Below are positions 7,858-15,527 of a DNA stretch of 64,000 nucleotides, piece by piece. The position numbers and the translations under genes are program-made. This DNA comes from Propionibacteriaceae bacterium (GTDB taxonomy: Bacteria; Actinomycetota; Actinomycetes; Propionibacteriales; Propionibacteriaceae): the NCBI GenBank assembly GCA_016717345.1, contig JADKFR010000008.1, forward strand, positions 62,001-126,000. The letters run 5' to 3'. Under the pieces are notes generated by a model. It searched no databases. It was not told the DNA's origin and was given only the letters and a program-made list of their open reading frames with translations. Every line of letters begins with the position of its first letter. The stretch's first letter is position 1.

Positions 7858-8808
7858 TCAGCCGTACGTGCGTTCGTCGGAGAACAGGCTGCTGACCGAC
7901 TCCCCACAGTTGATCCGCTTCACCGCCTCAGCGAACAGCGGCGCCACGGAGGCCACCGTCAGGTTGGGCAGGCCCACTGGCGGCGGGACGGTATTGGTCG
8001 TCACGATCTCGGTGATGTCCGGTTCGGCCTGCAGCCGCTCGATCGCCCGTCCCGTGAACAGGCCGTGGGTGCACGCCACTGAGATCGACCGGACGCCGTA
8101 GCGCCGCACGGCCTCAAGCAACTCCACGACCGACCCGGCGGTCGCGATCTCGTCGTCGAGGATGATCACGTCCTTGCCGGCAACGTCCCCCACGATGGTG
8201 TCGATGACCACCCGGTCGTCGGACTGCCGCTGTTTCGAACCGGCAGCCATCCCCACGCCCAGCATCCGGGAGAAGCGTCCAGCCTCCTTGGCGTTGCCGA
8301 AGTCGGGCGAGACCACCACCGTGTTCGTCAGATCGCGAGCCCGGAAGTGCTCGGCCAACACCGGCAGCGCGGTCAGATGGTCGACCGGCACCGAGAAGAA
8401 CCCGTGCACCTGCTGGGCGTGCAGCGCCATGGTGAGCACGCGATTCGCCCCGGCGGTGTGCAGCAGGTCAGCCACCAGCCTCCCCCCGATGGAGATCCGG
8501 GGCGCATCCTTCTTGTCGGAGCGCGCGTAGGCATAGTGCGGCATCACGACCGTGACGTGGTCGGCCGAGGCGCCGCGGGCGGCGTCCACCATCATCAGGA
8601 GTTCCATCAGGTTCTCCTGGACCGGCGGCACCAACGGCTGGACGATGTACACATCCCGGCGCCGGCAATTCGCGCGCAGCTGGACCTGCAGGCAATCGTT
8701 GGAGAACCGGGAGAGCCGGGAGGCGGACAACTCGAGCCCGAGGATGGCGCACATCTCCTCGGCGAATTCGCGGTGGGCGTGCCCGGAGAAGATGGTGATG
8801 TCAGTCAC
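7858..8808 (-). CDS. Divergent ribose-phosphate pyrophosphokinase (PRPP synthetase homologue)
   Basis: The fold and length (316 residues) are those of PRPP synthetase, which makes PRPP from ribose 5-phosphate and ATP. Recognisable segments are SGHAHREFAEEM, RFSNDCLQVQLRANCRRRDVYIVQP, PHYAYARSDKK and the PRPP-loop equivalent VIILDDEIATAGS. Several usually conserved sites differ: DLHA is ALHAQQ, the REPI segment is PRIS, DHGG is DFGN, and the mobile KRR loop reads SKQRQ. So it is a paralogue or subfamily rather than a canonical PrsA; catalysis may be altered. It stands alone between the fru operon and senX3-regX3. Confidence 0.75.
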   Translation of the reverse strand: MTDITIFSGHAHREFAEEMCAILGLELSASRLSRFSNDCLQVQLRANCRRRDVYIVQPLVPPVQENLMELLMMVDAARGASADHVTVVMPHYAYARSDKKDAPRISIGGRLVADLLHTAGANRVLTMALHAQQVHGFFSVPVDHLTALPVLAEHFRARDLTNTVVVSPDFGNAKEAGRFSRMLGVGMAAGSKQRQSDDRVVIDTIVGDVAGKDVIILDDEIATAGSVVELLEAVRRYGVRSISVACTHGLFTGRAIERLQAEPDITEIVTTNTVPPPVGLPNLTVASVAPLFAEAVKRINCGESVSSLFSDERTYG

Positions 8809-8882
8809 GGGCCCTCACCCTACCGGTCGCGGTGCCGCGGGCTCACCGCGCCGCCTGGCCGAGACGATGCCGCGGACGCTTC

Positions 8883-9560
8883 TCAGCCCTCGAACCGATA
8901 GCCCAAGCCGCGCACCGTCAACAACAACGCGGGTTCCGCCGGGTTGCGCTCGATCTTGGCGCGCAGCCGCTTGACGTGGACGTCGAGGGTCTTGGTGTCA
9001 CCGACATAGTCCGGCCCCCACACCCGATCGATGAGCTGCCCACGGGTCAGCACCCGGCCGTTGTTCCGCAGCAACAACTCCAGGAGTTCGAACTCCTTCA
9101 GGGCCAGCTTCACCGATTCGCCTCGAACCGTGGTTTCGTGGCGCTCGACGTCCATCCGCACGTCGCCGGCCTCGACCACGTCGGGCAGCAGCTCCACGTC
9201 GGACCCGCGGCGCAGCACCGCCCGGATCCGGGCAGTCAGTTCCCGGTGGCTGAACGGCTTGGTGACGTAGTCATCGGCGCCCAGTTCCAAGCCGACCACG
9301 GTGTCGATCTCGCTGTCACGTGCGGTCACCATGATGATCGGCACGTTACTCACCGCCCTGAGCTGGCGGCACACCTCGGTGCCGGAGATCCCGGGCATCA
9401 TCAGGTCCAGCAGGACGATGTCGGCTCCGGTGCGCTCGAAGCTGGCCAGCCCGGCGGCCCCGTCGGGCGCCTCGCTCACCTCGAAACCCTCCCGCCGCAA
9501 CATGTAGCCCAGGGTGTCCCGGTAGGTCTCTTCGTCCTCGATGATGAGCACCCTGGTCAT
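8883..9560 (-). CDS. regX3: OmpR-family response regulator of phosphate starvation (RegX3)
   Basis: The receiver domain (1-118) has the acidic pocket IIEDEE, phospho-acceptor Asp52 in VLLDLMMPG, and Lys101 in VTKPFSH. The winged-helix DNA-binding domain follows (about 130-225, with LKEFELLELLLRNNGRVLTR, VWGPDYVGDTKTLDVHVKRLRAKIE and VRGLGYRFEG). At 225 residues it is a normal OmpR/PhoB regulator. The start at 9560 makes an ATGA overlap with senX3. The pairing with senX3 and the divergent phoU give the phosphate assignment. Its expected sites are the direct-repeat PHO boxes seen upstream of phoU and pstS. Confidence 0.93.
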   Translation of the reverse strand: MTRVLIIEDEETYRDTLGYMLRREGFEVSEAPDGAAGLASFERTGADIVLLDLMMPGISGTEVCRQLRAVSNVPIIMVTARDSEIDTVVGLELGADDYVTKPFSHRELTARIRAVLRRGSDVELLPDVVEAGDVRMDVERHETTVRGESVKLALKEFELLELLLRNNGRVLTRGQLIDRVWGPDYVGDTKTLDVHVKRLRAKIERNPAEPALLLTVRGLGYRFEG

Positions 9561-10684
9561 GGGCCGAGCCTTTCTGCGCGGTACTGCGGAAGCGTGAGGG
9601 TGAAGGTCGAGCCACTGCCCAACTTGCTCCAGGCGGCCACCTCGCCGCCGTGTGCGGCGGCCACATGCTTGACGATCGACAGCCCCAGCCCGGTACCTCC
9701 GTGAGCGCGACTGCGGCCCTGGTCGACCCGGTAGAAGCGTTCGAAGATGCGGTCGAGGTCGCCGTCGGAGATGCCGATGCCGTTGTCGCTGACCCGTACG
9801 TCGACGGTGTCCTCGGAGCCGCGGCGGGTCGTGATCACCACCCGGGCCCCGGGCTCGGAGTAGGCGATCGCGTTCTGCACCAGGTTGGTCACCGCCGCCT
9901 CCAACTGGGTGGCGTCCCCGAGCACCATCAGGCCGGTCTCGCCGCCGGTGGTCACCGAGACCGAACCCCGCTCGGCCTGGGAATGGCACCGCTGCACCGA
10001 CCCAGCGACCACGTCGTCCAGCCCGACGGGCTCGGCGGCGAGCATCGGGTCCTCCGACTGCAGCCGGGACAGCGCGATGATCTGGGAGACCAGTTCGTTC
10101 AGTCGATGCGACTCGGCGTCGAGCCGGGTCACGAAGGTCCGCACAGCCTCAGGGTCGTCCGCAGCGGCGGCCATGGCCTCAGCGAGCAGGATGATCGCCC
10201 CGATCGGGGTCTTCAGTTCGTGGGTGATGTTCGCGACGAAGTCGCGTCGGGTCTCGTTGAAACGTTGGTCGGCCGAGCGGTCCTCACCGGTGATGAGGAC
10301 GTTTCCGTCCGGCAGCGGAGCGATGACGACCTGCAACTGCAGCGGCGGGATCGCGGAACCGCGGGGCAACCCGACGCCGAAGGAGACCCCTTCGCCGGTG
10401 CGACCGACCTTGGCCGCCGCCCCGGCGAGCTGCTCGGAGGCCAGCCGGGTGGAGCGCACCAGCCCACTGCCGCGGGCGAACGGGCTGCTGACCAGGACGG
10501 AGCCGTCGCTGCCCACCACGACCACGGCGGCCTTCAGGTTCTCCACCACCGCCAGCAGCTGGGAGTTGGCCGCCATCACGTGGGGGTGGTAGCTCTCGCG
10601 CGATCGCATCGTCCACCACACCAGCACCCCGCCGAGGACCACGCCGGCCAGCAGGCCGAGCAGCGCTGCGGCGATGGGGGTCAT
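9557..10684 (-). CDS. senX3: Phosphate-sensing histidine kinase (SenX3)
   Basis: A membrane sensor kinase of 375 residues. An N-terminal hydrophobic segment (ALLGLLAGVVLGGVLVWW) is followed by a PAS-like region (about 40-135), the dimerisation helix with His155 in ITHELKTP, and the ATPase domain with NLVQNAIAYSEPG, DNGIGIS and GGTGLGLSIVKHVAAAHGG. In mycobacteria SenX3 phosphorylates RegX3 when phosphate is scarce, with PhoU and the Pst system modulating its state. Here senX3 is first in a two-gene operon with regX3 (4-nt overlap) and divergent from phoU. Confidence 0.93.
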   Translation of the reverse strand: MTPIAAALLGLLAGVVLGGVLVWWTMRSRESYHPHVMAANSQLLAVVENLKAAVVVVGSDGSVLVSSPFARGSGLVRSTRLASEQLAGAAAKVGRTGEGVSFGVGLPRGSAIPPLQLQVVIAPLPDGNVLITGEDRSADQRFNETRRDFVANITHELKTPIGAIILLAEAMAAAADDPEAVRTFVTRLDAESHRLNELVSQIIALSRLQSEDPMLAAEPVGLDDVVAGSVQRCHSQAERGSVSVTTGGETGLMVLGDATQLEAAVTNLVQNAIAYSEPGARVVITTRRGSEDTVDVRVSDNGIGISDGDLDRIFERFYRVDQGRSRAHGGTGLGLSIVKHVAAAHGGEVAAWSKLGSGSTFTLTLPQYRAERLGP

Positions 10685-10757
10685 GGTCGGAGTCTAGGGG
10701 TAGGCCGACCGTCACTTTTGGACCCCACGGCCCCACCACGGGGAGCGGTCGGGCAAG

Positions 10758-10790
10758 ATTCACATGGAGTTCACCGGCTGTTCTCCGGAC
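10758..10790 (+). promoter_or_regulatory. PHO box, three 11-nt direct repeats, between senX3 and phoU
   Basis: Three head-to-tail 11-nt units begin ATTCACA, GTTCACC and GTTCTCC (starts at 10758, 10769, 10780). Actinobacterial PHO boxes are direct repeats of GTTCACC plus four bases, so period and core both fit. It lies 93 nt upstream of the phoU ATG and 74 nt upstream of senX3, and could serve either promoter. Likely bound by phosphorylated RegX3. Confidence 0.75.
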
Positions 10791-10882
10791 GGCTGCTGCC
10801 GGCGCCGACGCCCTGCCTAGGGTGGGACCCGGACTGCCAGCGGAATTACGGGCCGACGTGCCCGGGAGAAGGAAGTAAGCGC

Positions 10883-11548
10883 ATGCGTGACAGTTACCAC
10901 GAGAGCCTCGAGAGCGTCGTCACCGATCTGGTGAGGATGTCCGAGATGGTCAGGGACAGCGTGAGCGGTGCCACCAGGGCACTGCTGGAGGCGGATCTGG
11001 CCTTGGCCGAAGACGTGATCAGCGCCGACGCCAAGATCGATGAACTCCACGACGAGCTGGAATCCCGGTGCTTCACGCTGCTGGCCCGGCAGGCCCCGGT
11101 GGCGGGCGAGTTGCGGACGGTGGTGGCGGCACTGCGCATGGACTCCGACCTGGCACGGATGGGAGATCTGGCCGCCCACGTCGCCAAGATCGCCCGGATG
11201 CGCTACCCCCTGAAGGCGGTGCCGGAGGGGCTGGTCCCCAACATCTCCTTGATGGCCCGGGTTTCCGAGGACATGGTGGTCACGGCCGGACGCTCGTTGC
11301 GGGAGCGCAACGCCCATGACGCGGGAAAGATGGCCGAGAACGACGAGGAGATCGACGAGTTGCGTCGCTCCCAATTCCGGCTGATGCTGGCCCCCGACTG
11401 GCCCTACGGGGTCGAGGCCGCTGTCGACGTGTCTCTGCTGGGCCGCTACTACGAGCGGATCGCCGACCACGCCGTGCTGATGGCCTCCAGGGTGATCTAC
11501 ATCATCACCGGGCTGCTGCCCGCGGGCGAGAAGTGGCCGGTCGCCTGA
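10883..11548 (+). CDS. phoU: Phosphate transport system regulator PhoU
   Basis: PhoU links the Pst transporter to the SenX3 kinase and keeps the phosphate regulon off when phosphate is plentiful. The protein has 221 residues and two repeated three-helix PhoU domains, with metal-site-like motifs MDSDLARMGDLAAHVAK in the first and GRYYERIADHAV in the second. I chose the ATG at 10883 because MRDSYHESLESV matches the family start and a GAGAAGGAAG ribosome site lies 7-8 nt upstream; the frame is open far upstream only as a shadow of senX3. Transcribed away from senX3-regX3 across the PHO box. Confidence 0.95.
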   Translation: MRDSYHESLESVVTDLVRMSEMVRDSVSGATRALLEADLALAEDVISADAKIDELHDELESRCFTLLARQAPVAGELRTVVAALRMDSDLARMGDLAAHVAKIARMRYPLKAVPEGLVPNISLMARVSEDMVVTAGRSLRERNAHDAGKMAENDEEIDELRRSQFRLMLAPDWPYGVEAAVDVSLLGRYYERIADHAVLMASRVIYIITGLLPAGEKWPVA

Positions 11549-11562
11549 GCCGGACTCAGACA

Positions 11563-11592
11563 GCGCCCCGCACCGAAGCCGGTGCGGGGCGC
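11563..11592. terminator. Bidirectional terminator between phoU and gpmA
   Basis: A perfect 13-bp stem (11563-11575 with 11580-11592) and an AAGC loop sit in the 63-nt gap between two convergent genes, so the hairpin can end transcription from either side. Confidence 0.8.
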
Positions 11593-11611
11593 GTCGCCTG
11601 AATGGGTACGG

Positions 11612-12361
11612 CTACTTCTTGCCCTGGTTCTTGACCGCCTCGATGGCCGCGGCAGCTGCGGCGGGGTCGAGGTAGCGTCCACCCGCAGTCACCGGACGCA
11701 GGTCGTCGTCCAGTTCGTACAGCAGCGGGATGCCGGTGGGGATGTTCAGCCCGGAGATGTCGGCGTCACTGATCCCGTCCAGGTGCTTCACCAGCGCCCG
11801 CAGCGAGTTGCCGTGGGCGACGACCAGCGTGACCTTGCCGGCCCGCAGGTCCGGAACGATCGCGTCGTACCAGTAGGGCAGCATCCGGACGACGACGTCG
11901 GCCAAGCATTCGGTGAGCGGACGGGCCTCGCTCGGCAGTTCGGCGTAGCGGGCATCCGAGAACTGGGAGAACTCGTCGTCCGCCGCGATCAGGGGCGGCG
12001 GGGTGTCATAGGAGCGACGCCAGAGCATGAACTGCTCCTCGCCGTAGGCCTCGAGCGTCTGGGCCTTGTTCTTGCCCTGGAGCGCCCCGTAATGGCGCTC
12101 GTTGAGCCGCCAGGAACGCTTGACGGGAATCCAGTGGCGGTCGCAACCGTCCAGGGCGAGGTTCGCGGTATGGATCGCGCGGCGCAGCACTGAGGTGTGC
12201 AGCACATCCGGCAGCAGGTTCTCGGCCAGCAGCAACTCGGCGCCGCGCTCGGCCTCCCCGACGCCCTTCTCGTTGATGTCGACATCCACCCAGCCGGTGA
12301 ACAGGTTCTTCGCATTCCATTCGCTCTCGCCGTGGCGGAGCAGAATCAACGTGGCAGTCAT
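11612..12361 (-). CDS. gpmA: 2,3-bisphosphoglycerate-dependent phosphoglycerate mutase
   Basis: The enzyme interconverts 3- and 2-phosphoglycerate in glycolysis and gluconeogenesis. The phospho-histidine is His10 in LLRHGESEWN, with NLFTGWVDVDINEKG, LNERHYGALQG and the second catalytic His in VVAHGNSLRAL all as in dPGM. The product is 249 residues, the normal length. The ATG at 12361 starts directly at MTATLILLRHG; the longer frame upstream is antisense to the SDR gene. Convergent with phoU, divergent from the SDR gene. Confidence 0.96.
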   Translation of the reverse strand: MTATLILLRHGESEWNAKNLFTGWVDVDINEKGVGEAERGAELLLAENLLPDVLHTSVLRRAIHTANLALDGCDRHWIPVKRSWRLNERHYGALQGKNKAQTLEAYGEEQFMLWRRSYDTPPPLIAADDEFSQFSDARYAELPSEARPLTECLADVVVRMLPYWYDAIVPDLRAGKVTLVVAHGNSLRALVKHLDGISDADISGLNIPTGIPLLYELDDDLRPVTAGGRYLDPAAAAAAIEAVKNQGKK

Positions 12362-12428
12362 GGAAGCGAGCCTAGCGGCGGCCGGGCAATGGGGCGACGA
12401 ATGCGCGGAGGCTGGCAGAATCAACTGC

Positions 12429-13175
12429 ATGAGTGAGCAACGGACAGCGGTCGTCACCGGCGCCAGCAGCGGGATCGGCGCCGCCACGGCGCGCCACCTC
12501 GCCGGCGAGGGCTTCAAGGTCGTCTGCGCGGCCCGCCGTGCCGACCGGATCGAGGCGCTGGCCGCCGAGATCGGCGGTGTGGCCGTGGTGTGCGACGTCA
12601 CCTCCGACGCCGACGTCGCCGCCCTCGCCGAGGCTGTGGGTGAGCGCTGCGACGTCCTGGTCAACAACGCCGGTGGCGCGTTCGGTCTGGAGCCGGTCGC
12701 CGGCGCCGACCTGGACGCCTGGCAGTCCATGTTCGACGTCAACGTGTTGGGCCCCACCCGCGTCACCAAGGCGCTGCTGCCGGCCCTGGTCGCCGCCGAG
12801 GGCGTCATCGTCTTCGTCACCTCGACCGCCGCCGACCTTCCCTACGAAGGTGGCGCCGGCTACTGCGGCGCAAAAGCAGCCGAGCGGTCGATGGTCGGCG
12901 CCCTGCGCCTGGAGCTCTTCGACCAGCCGGTGCGGATCACCGAAATCTGCCCCGGCATGGTCTATACCGAGGAGTTCTCGACCAAGCGTTTCGGGGGGGA
13001 CGAGGCGAGGGCCGCGGCCATCTACGCCGGAGTCCCCCAGCCGCTGGTGGCCGATGACGTGGCGGACGCCATCACCTGGATGGCGACGCGTCCCTCGCAC
13101 GTGAACGTCGACCGGCTGACCATCCGTCCACGCGCCCAAGCCGCCCAGCACAAGGTGTTCCGGGTCGGCGCCTGA
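12429..13175 (+). CDS. Short-chain dehydrogenase/reductase (SDR), YdfG-like
   Basis: A classical SDR of 248 residues. The NAD(P)-binding motif TGASSGIGAATARHLA and an Arg pair after the second strand (AARRADR, suggesting NADP) are N-terminal, followed by LVNNAGGAFG and the catalytic set: Ser in FVTSTAADL and Tyr/Lys in GYCGAK. The closest character is of the YdfG type acting on 3-hydroxy acids or serine-like substrates, but the substrate cannot be told from sequence. Start at the ATG at 12429. It is convergent with the transcarboxylase operon. Confidence 0.9.
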   Translation: MSEQRTAVVTGASSGIGAATARHLAGEGFKVVCAARRADRIEALAAEIGGVAVVCDVTSDADVAALAEAVGERCDVLVNNAGGAFGLEPVAGADLDAWQSMFDVNVLGPTRVTKALLPALVAAEGVIVFVTSTAADLPYEGGAGYCGAKAAERSMVGALRLELFDQPVRITEICPGMVYTEEFSTKRFGGDEARAAAIYAGVPQPLVADDVADAITWMATRPSHVNVDRLTIRPRAQAAQHKVFRVGA

Positions 13176-13204
13176 CCTCGTTGGTCCGGACCCGGCGGGG
13201 ACGG

Positions 13205-13240
13205 CCAAACGACCCGACCCAGCCAAACGACCCGACCCAG
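13205..13240. repeat. Two tandem copies of an 18-bp unit
   Basis: The unit beginning CCAAACGACCC occurs twice without a gap (13205-13222, 13223-13240), directly after the SDR stop and before the terminator hairpin. No function is apparent. Confidence 0.8.
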
Positions 13241-13253
13241 CGGCCCCGGACAC

Positions 13254-13289
13254 ACCGGTGGCCCGCCCCCGAAGGGACGGGCCACCGGT
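13254..13289. terminator. Bidirectional terminator between the SDR and transcarboxylase genes
   Basis: A perfect 12-bp stem (13254-13265 with 13278-13289) closes a 12-nt loop that can pair further. It lies between convergent genes, 19 nt past the 1.3S stop on the minus strand. Confidence 0.75.
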
Positions 13290-13307
13290 TGAGTCAGCGT
13301 TGCCGGA

Positions 13308-13667
13308 TCACTCCAGTTCGATCAGTCCTTCACCGCCCTGGACGGCGGTGCCCTTCTCGACCAGGATGCGGGCCACCGTGCCGGCCTTCGGCGCGGTGAT
13401 CTCGGTCTCCATCTTCATGGCCTCGAGTACCAGGAGCACCTGCCCGGCCTCAATTGCTTCGCCCTCTTCGACCAGGATCTTCGACACCGACCCGGCCAGT
13501 GGCGCCACCACCGCGTTGGCGGAGGCGGCCTGCACCGACGCCGTCGTGGGAGTGTGAATCGCGCCGCCACCACCGATCACGATCGCGCCGAGCGTGGGAG
13601 TCTCCTCCTCTTCGACGTCGACCTCGATGTCGTAAGCGATCCCGTTGACAGTCACTTTCAGTTTCAT
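13308..13667 (-). CDS. Transcarboxylase 1.3S subunit (biotin carboxyl carrier)
   Basis: This is the biotinylated carrier of methylmalonyl-CoA carboxytransferase; it shuttles a carboxyl group from methylmalonyl-CoA on 12S to pyruvate on 5S. The N-terminus MKLKVTVNG and the C-terminal biotinyl domain match the Propionibacterium 1.3S protein, with the biotin-accepting Lys85 in VLEAMKMETEI. The linker (about 25-50) is Gly/Ala/Thr-rich. At 119 residues it is close to the known 123. I prefer the ATG at 13667 over one 15 nt upstream because it matches the known N-terminus. Last gene of the operon. Confidence 0.95.
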   Translation of the reverse strand: MKLKVTVNGIAYDIEVDVEEEETPTLGAIVIGGGGAIHTPTTASVQAASANAVVAPLAGSVSKILVEEGEAIEAGQVLLVLEAMKMETEITAPKAGTVARILVEKGTAVQGGEGLIELE

Positions 13668-13687
13668 TGGATTTCCTTCCACGCCCT

Positions 13688-13945
13688 TCAGCGCGTGTAC
13701 AGCGGGTGATGGGTGTGCTGGGCGTTGCGGGTGTTCGACGTCCAGCTTCTCCCGGTGGTGAAGTGGCGCTGCCGACGCTTCGCGCGATGCCCGAGGTAGG
13801 CCGCCACCGCTGCGGCGATGGCCACCAGGGTCTCCTCGGGTACATCCTCTGTTTGCAGTTCGAGCTGCTTGATCTTGATCTCCAGGCCGTCAATGCGCTG
13901 CGTGAGCGCTTTGACGAGCTCCAGGAGTTCGGCGTCCTGAGACAT
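13688..13945 (-). CDS. Small accessory protein of the transcarboxylase operon
   Basis: An 85-residue protein between the 12S and 1.3S genes, 11 nt and 20 nt from its neighbours. The first 35 residues form a leucine-heptad helix (ELLELVKALTQRIDGLEIKIKQLEL), likely a coiled coil. Then VPEETLVAIAAAVAAYLGHRAKRR, an alanine-rich helix followed by a basic, aromatic tail, resembles the linker/accessory segments of biotin-dependent decarboxylases. I infer a structural or assembly role in the transcarboxylase complex; no catalytic motif is present. It is not part of the classically described three-subunit enzyme. Confidence 0.75.
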   Translation of the reverse strand: MSQDAELLELVKALTQRIDGLEIKIKQLELQTEDVPEETLVAIAAAVAAYLGHRAKRRQRHFTTGRSWTSNTRNAQHTHHPLYTR

Positions 13946-13956
13946 CTCGATCCTCC

Positions 13957-15516
13957 TCAGACCGGCCCGAGGCCGTGCTTCTTGGCGGGCCGCAGCAGTC
14001 GCTTGCTCGCCAACAGCTCCAGCGCCATGGCCACCTTGCGGCGGGTGTCGCCCGGATCGATGATGTCGTCGACCAGACCACGGCTCGCGGCCATGAACGG
14101 TGTCGAGAACGTGCTGCGGTAGGCCTCCACCAGTTCTTCGCGCTTGGCGTTGGGATCCTCAGCGGTCGAGATCTCCTTACGGAAGACGATCGAGGCAGCA
14201 CCTTCGGCACCCATCACCGCGATCTCGGCGGTCGGCCAGGCGAACACCTTGTCGGCGCCCAGGTCCTTGCAGGCCATGGCGATGTAGGCGCCGCCGTAGG
14301 CCTTGCGCAACACCACGGTGACCAGCGGGACGGTGGCTGCCGAGTAGGCGAACAGCAGCTTCGCGCCGTGACGGATGATGCCGCCGTACTCCTGGGTGAC
14401 CCCCGGCATGTAGCCGGGCACGTCCACGAAGGTGACGATCGGGATGTTGAAGGCGTTGCAGAACCGGATGAACTTCGAGCCCTTGTCGGAGGCGTTGATG
14501 TCCAACACGCCGGCCATGACCATCGGCTGGTTGGCGACGACTCCGATGGTGCGGCCGTTGATCCGGGCGAACCCGACGACGATGTTCATCGCGTAGCCGG
14601 CCTGAACCTCGAGGAAGTCGGCGTGGTCGACGACCTTCCCGATCACGTCACGCACGTCATAGCCCTGCTTGCCGTCGGCGGGGACGACATCGTGCAGCGA
14701 CGGGTCGTACTCGACTTCGGCGTCACCCTCGAGGAGCGGGGCGTCCTCGTTGTTGTTCTGCGGCAGGAAGCTGAGCAGCTTCTTCGCGATCATGATCGCC
14801 TGCTCGTCGTCGTCGGCCACGAAGTGGTTGACGCCCGAGACCGCCATGTGGGTGTCGGCGCCACCCAGGGCATCCTGGGTGACCTCTTCACCGGTGACCT
14901 GCTTGATCACGCTGGGCCCGGTGATGAACATGTGGGCCTTGCGGGTCTGGATCACGAAGTCGGTCAAGGCCGGGGAGTAGGCCGCGCCACCGGCACAGGG
15001 ACCGGCGATGATCGAGATCTGAGGGACCACCCCTGAGAGCAGGACGTTGGCATAGAACACCTGGCCGTAGCCCGACAGCGAGTCGATACCCTCCTGCACA
15101 CGCGCGCCGCCGGAATCGTTGATGAAGACGAACGGCGTGCCGTTCCTCAGGGCCGCCTCCATCATCTCGACGACCTTCTTCGAGTGCGTCTCGCCGGCCG
15201 ATCCACCCATGACGGTGAAGTCCTGGCTGGCGATGTGGACGGGGCGTCCGAGGACGGTGGCCGTCCCGGTGACCACGCCGTCGGCGGGCATGTCCGCGGT
15301 GTCCATGCCGAAGGTGACGGTGCGGTTCTTCCGGAACAGCCCGATCTCCTGGAAGCTGTCGGCGTCGATCAGGGCGTCGATCCGCTCCCGCGCCGACATC
15401 TTGCCGGCGGCGTGCTGCTTTTCGATGCGCTTCGCCCCGCCGCCGAGGCGGGCCTTCGTACGGGCATCAAGCAACTCGGCGACGCGCTTCTTCATGGGAA
15501 CTGGTTTGGTAGCCAT
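13957..15516 (-). CDS. Methylmalonyl-CoA carboxytransferase 12S subunit
   Basis: The 12S subunit is the CoA-ester carboxyltransferase half: it moves the carboxyl group from (S)-methylmalonyl-CoA to the biotin of 1.3S, releasing propionyl-CoA. The crotonase-fold domains have the oxyanion elements GGARVQEGIDSLSGYG and IAGPCAGGAAYSPA in the N-half, and FVDVPGYMPGVTQEYGGIIRHGAK in the C-half. The length (519) matches 12S and related propionyl-CoA carboxylase beta chains; the operon distinguishes the two. I start at the ATG at 15516 (MATKPVPMKKR) with a GAGGAAGAAGG ribosome site; an ATG 15 nt upstream overlaps the 5S stop. Confidence 0.95.
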   Translation of the reverse strand: MATKPVPMKKRVAELLDARTKARLGGGAKRIEKQHAAGKMSARERIDALIDADSFQEIGLFRKNRTVTFGMDTADMPADGVVTGTATVLGRPVHIASQDFTVMGGSAGETHSKKVVEMMEAALRNGTPFVFINDSGGARVQEGIDSLSGYGQVFYANVLLSGVVPQISIIAGPCAGGAAYSPALTDFVIQTRKAHMFITGPSVIKQVTGEEVTQDALGGADTHMAVSGVNHFVADDDEQAIMIAKKLLSFLPQNNNEDAPLLEGDAEVEYDPSLHDVVPADGKQGYDVRDVIGKVVDHADFLEVQAGYAMNIVVGFARINGRTIGVVANQPMVMAGVLDINASDKGSKFIRFCNAFNIPIVTFVDVPGYMPGVTQEYGGIIRHGAKLLFAYSAATVPLVTVVLRKAYGGAYIAMACKDLGADKVFAWPTAEIAVMGAEGAASIVFRKEISTAEDPNAKREELVEAYRSTFSTPFMAASRGLVDDIIDPGDTRRKVAMALELLASKRLLRPAKKHGLGPV

Positions 15517-15527
15517 ATCCTTCTTCC

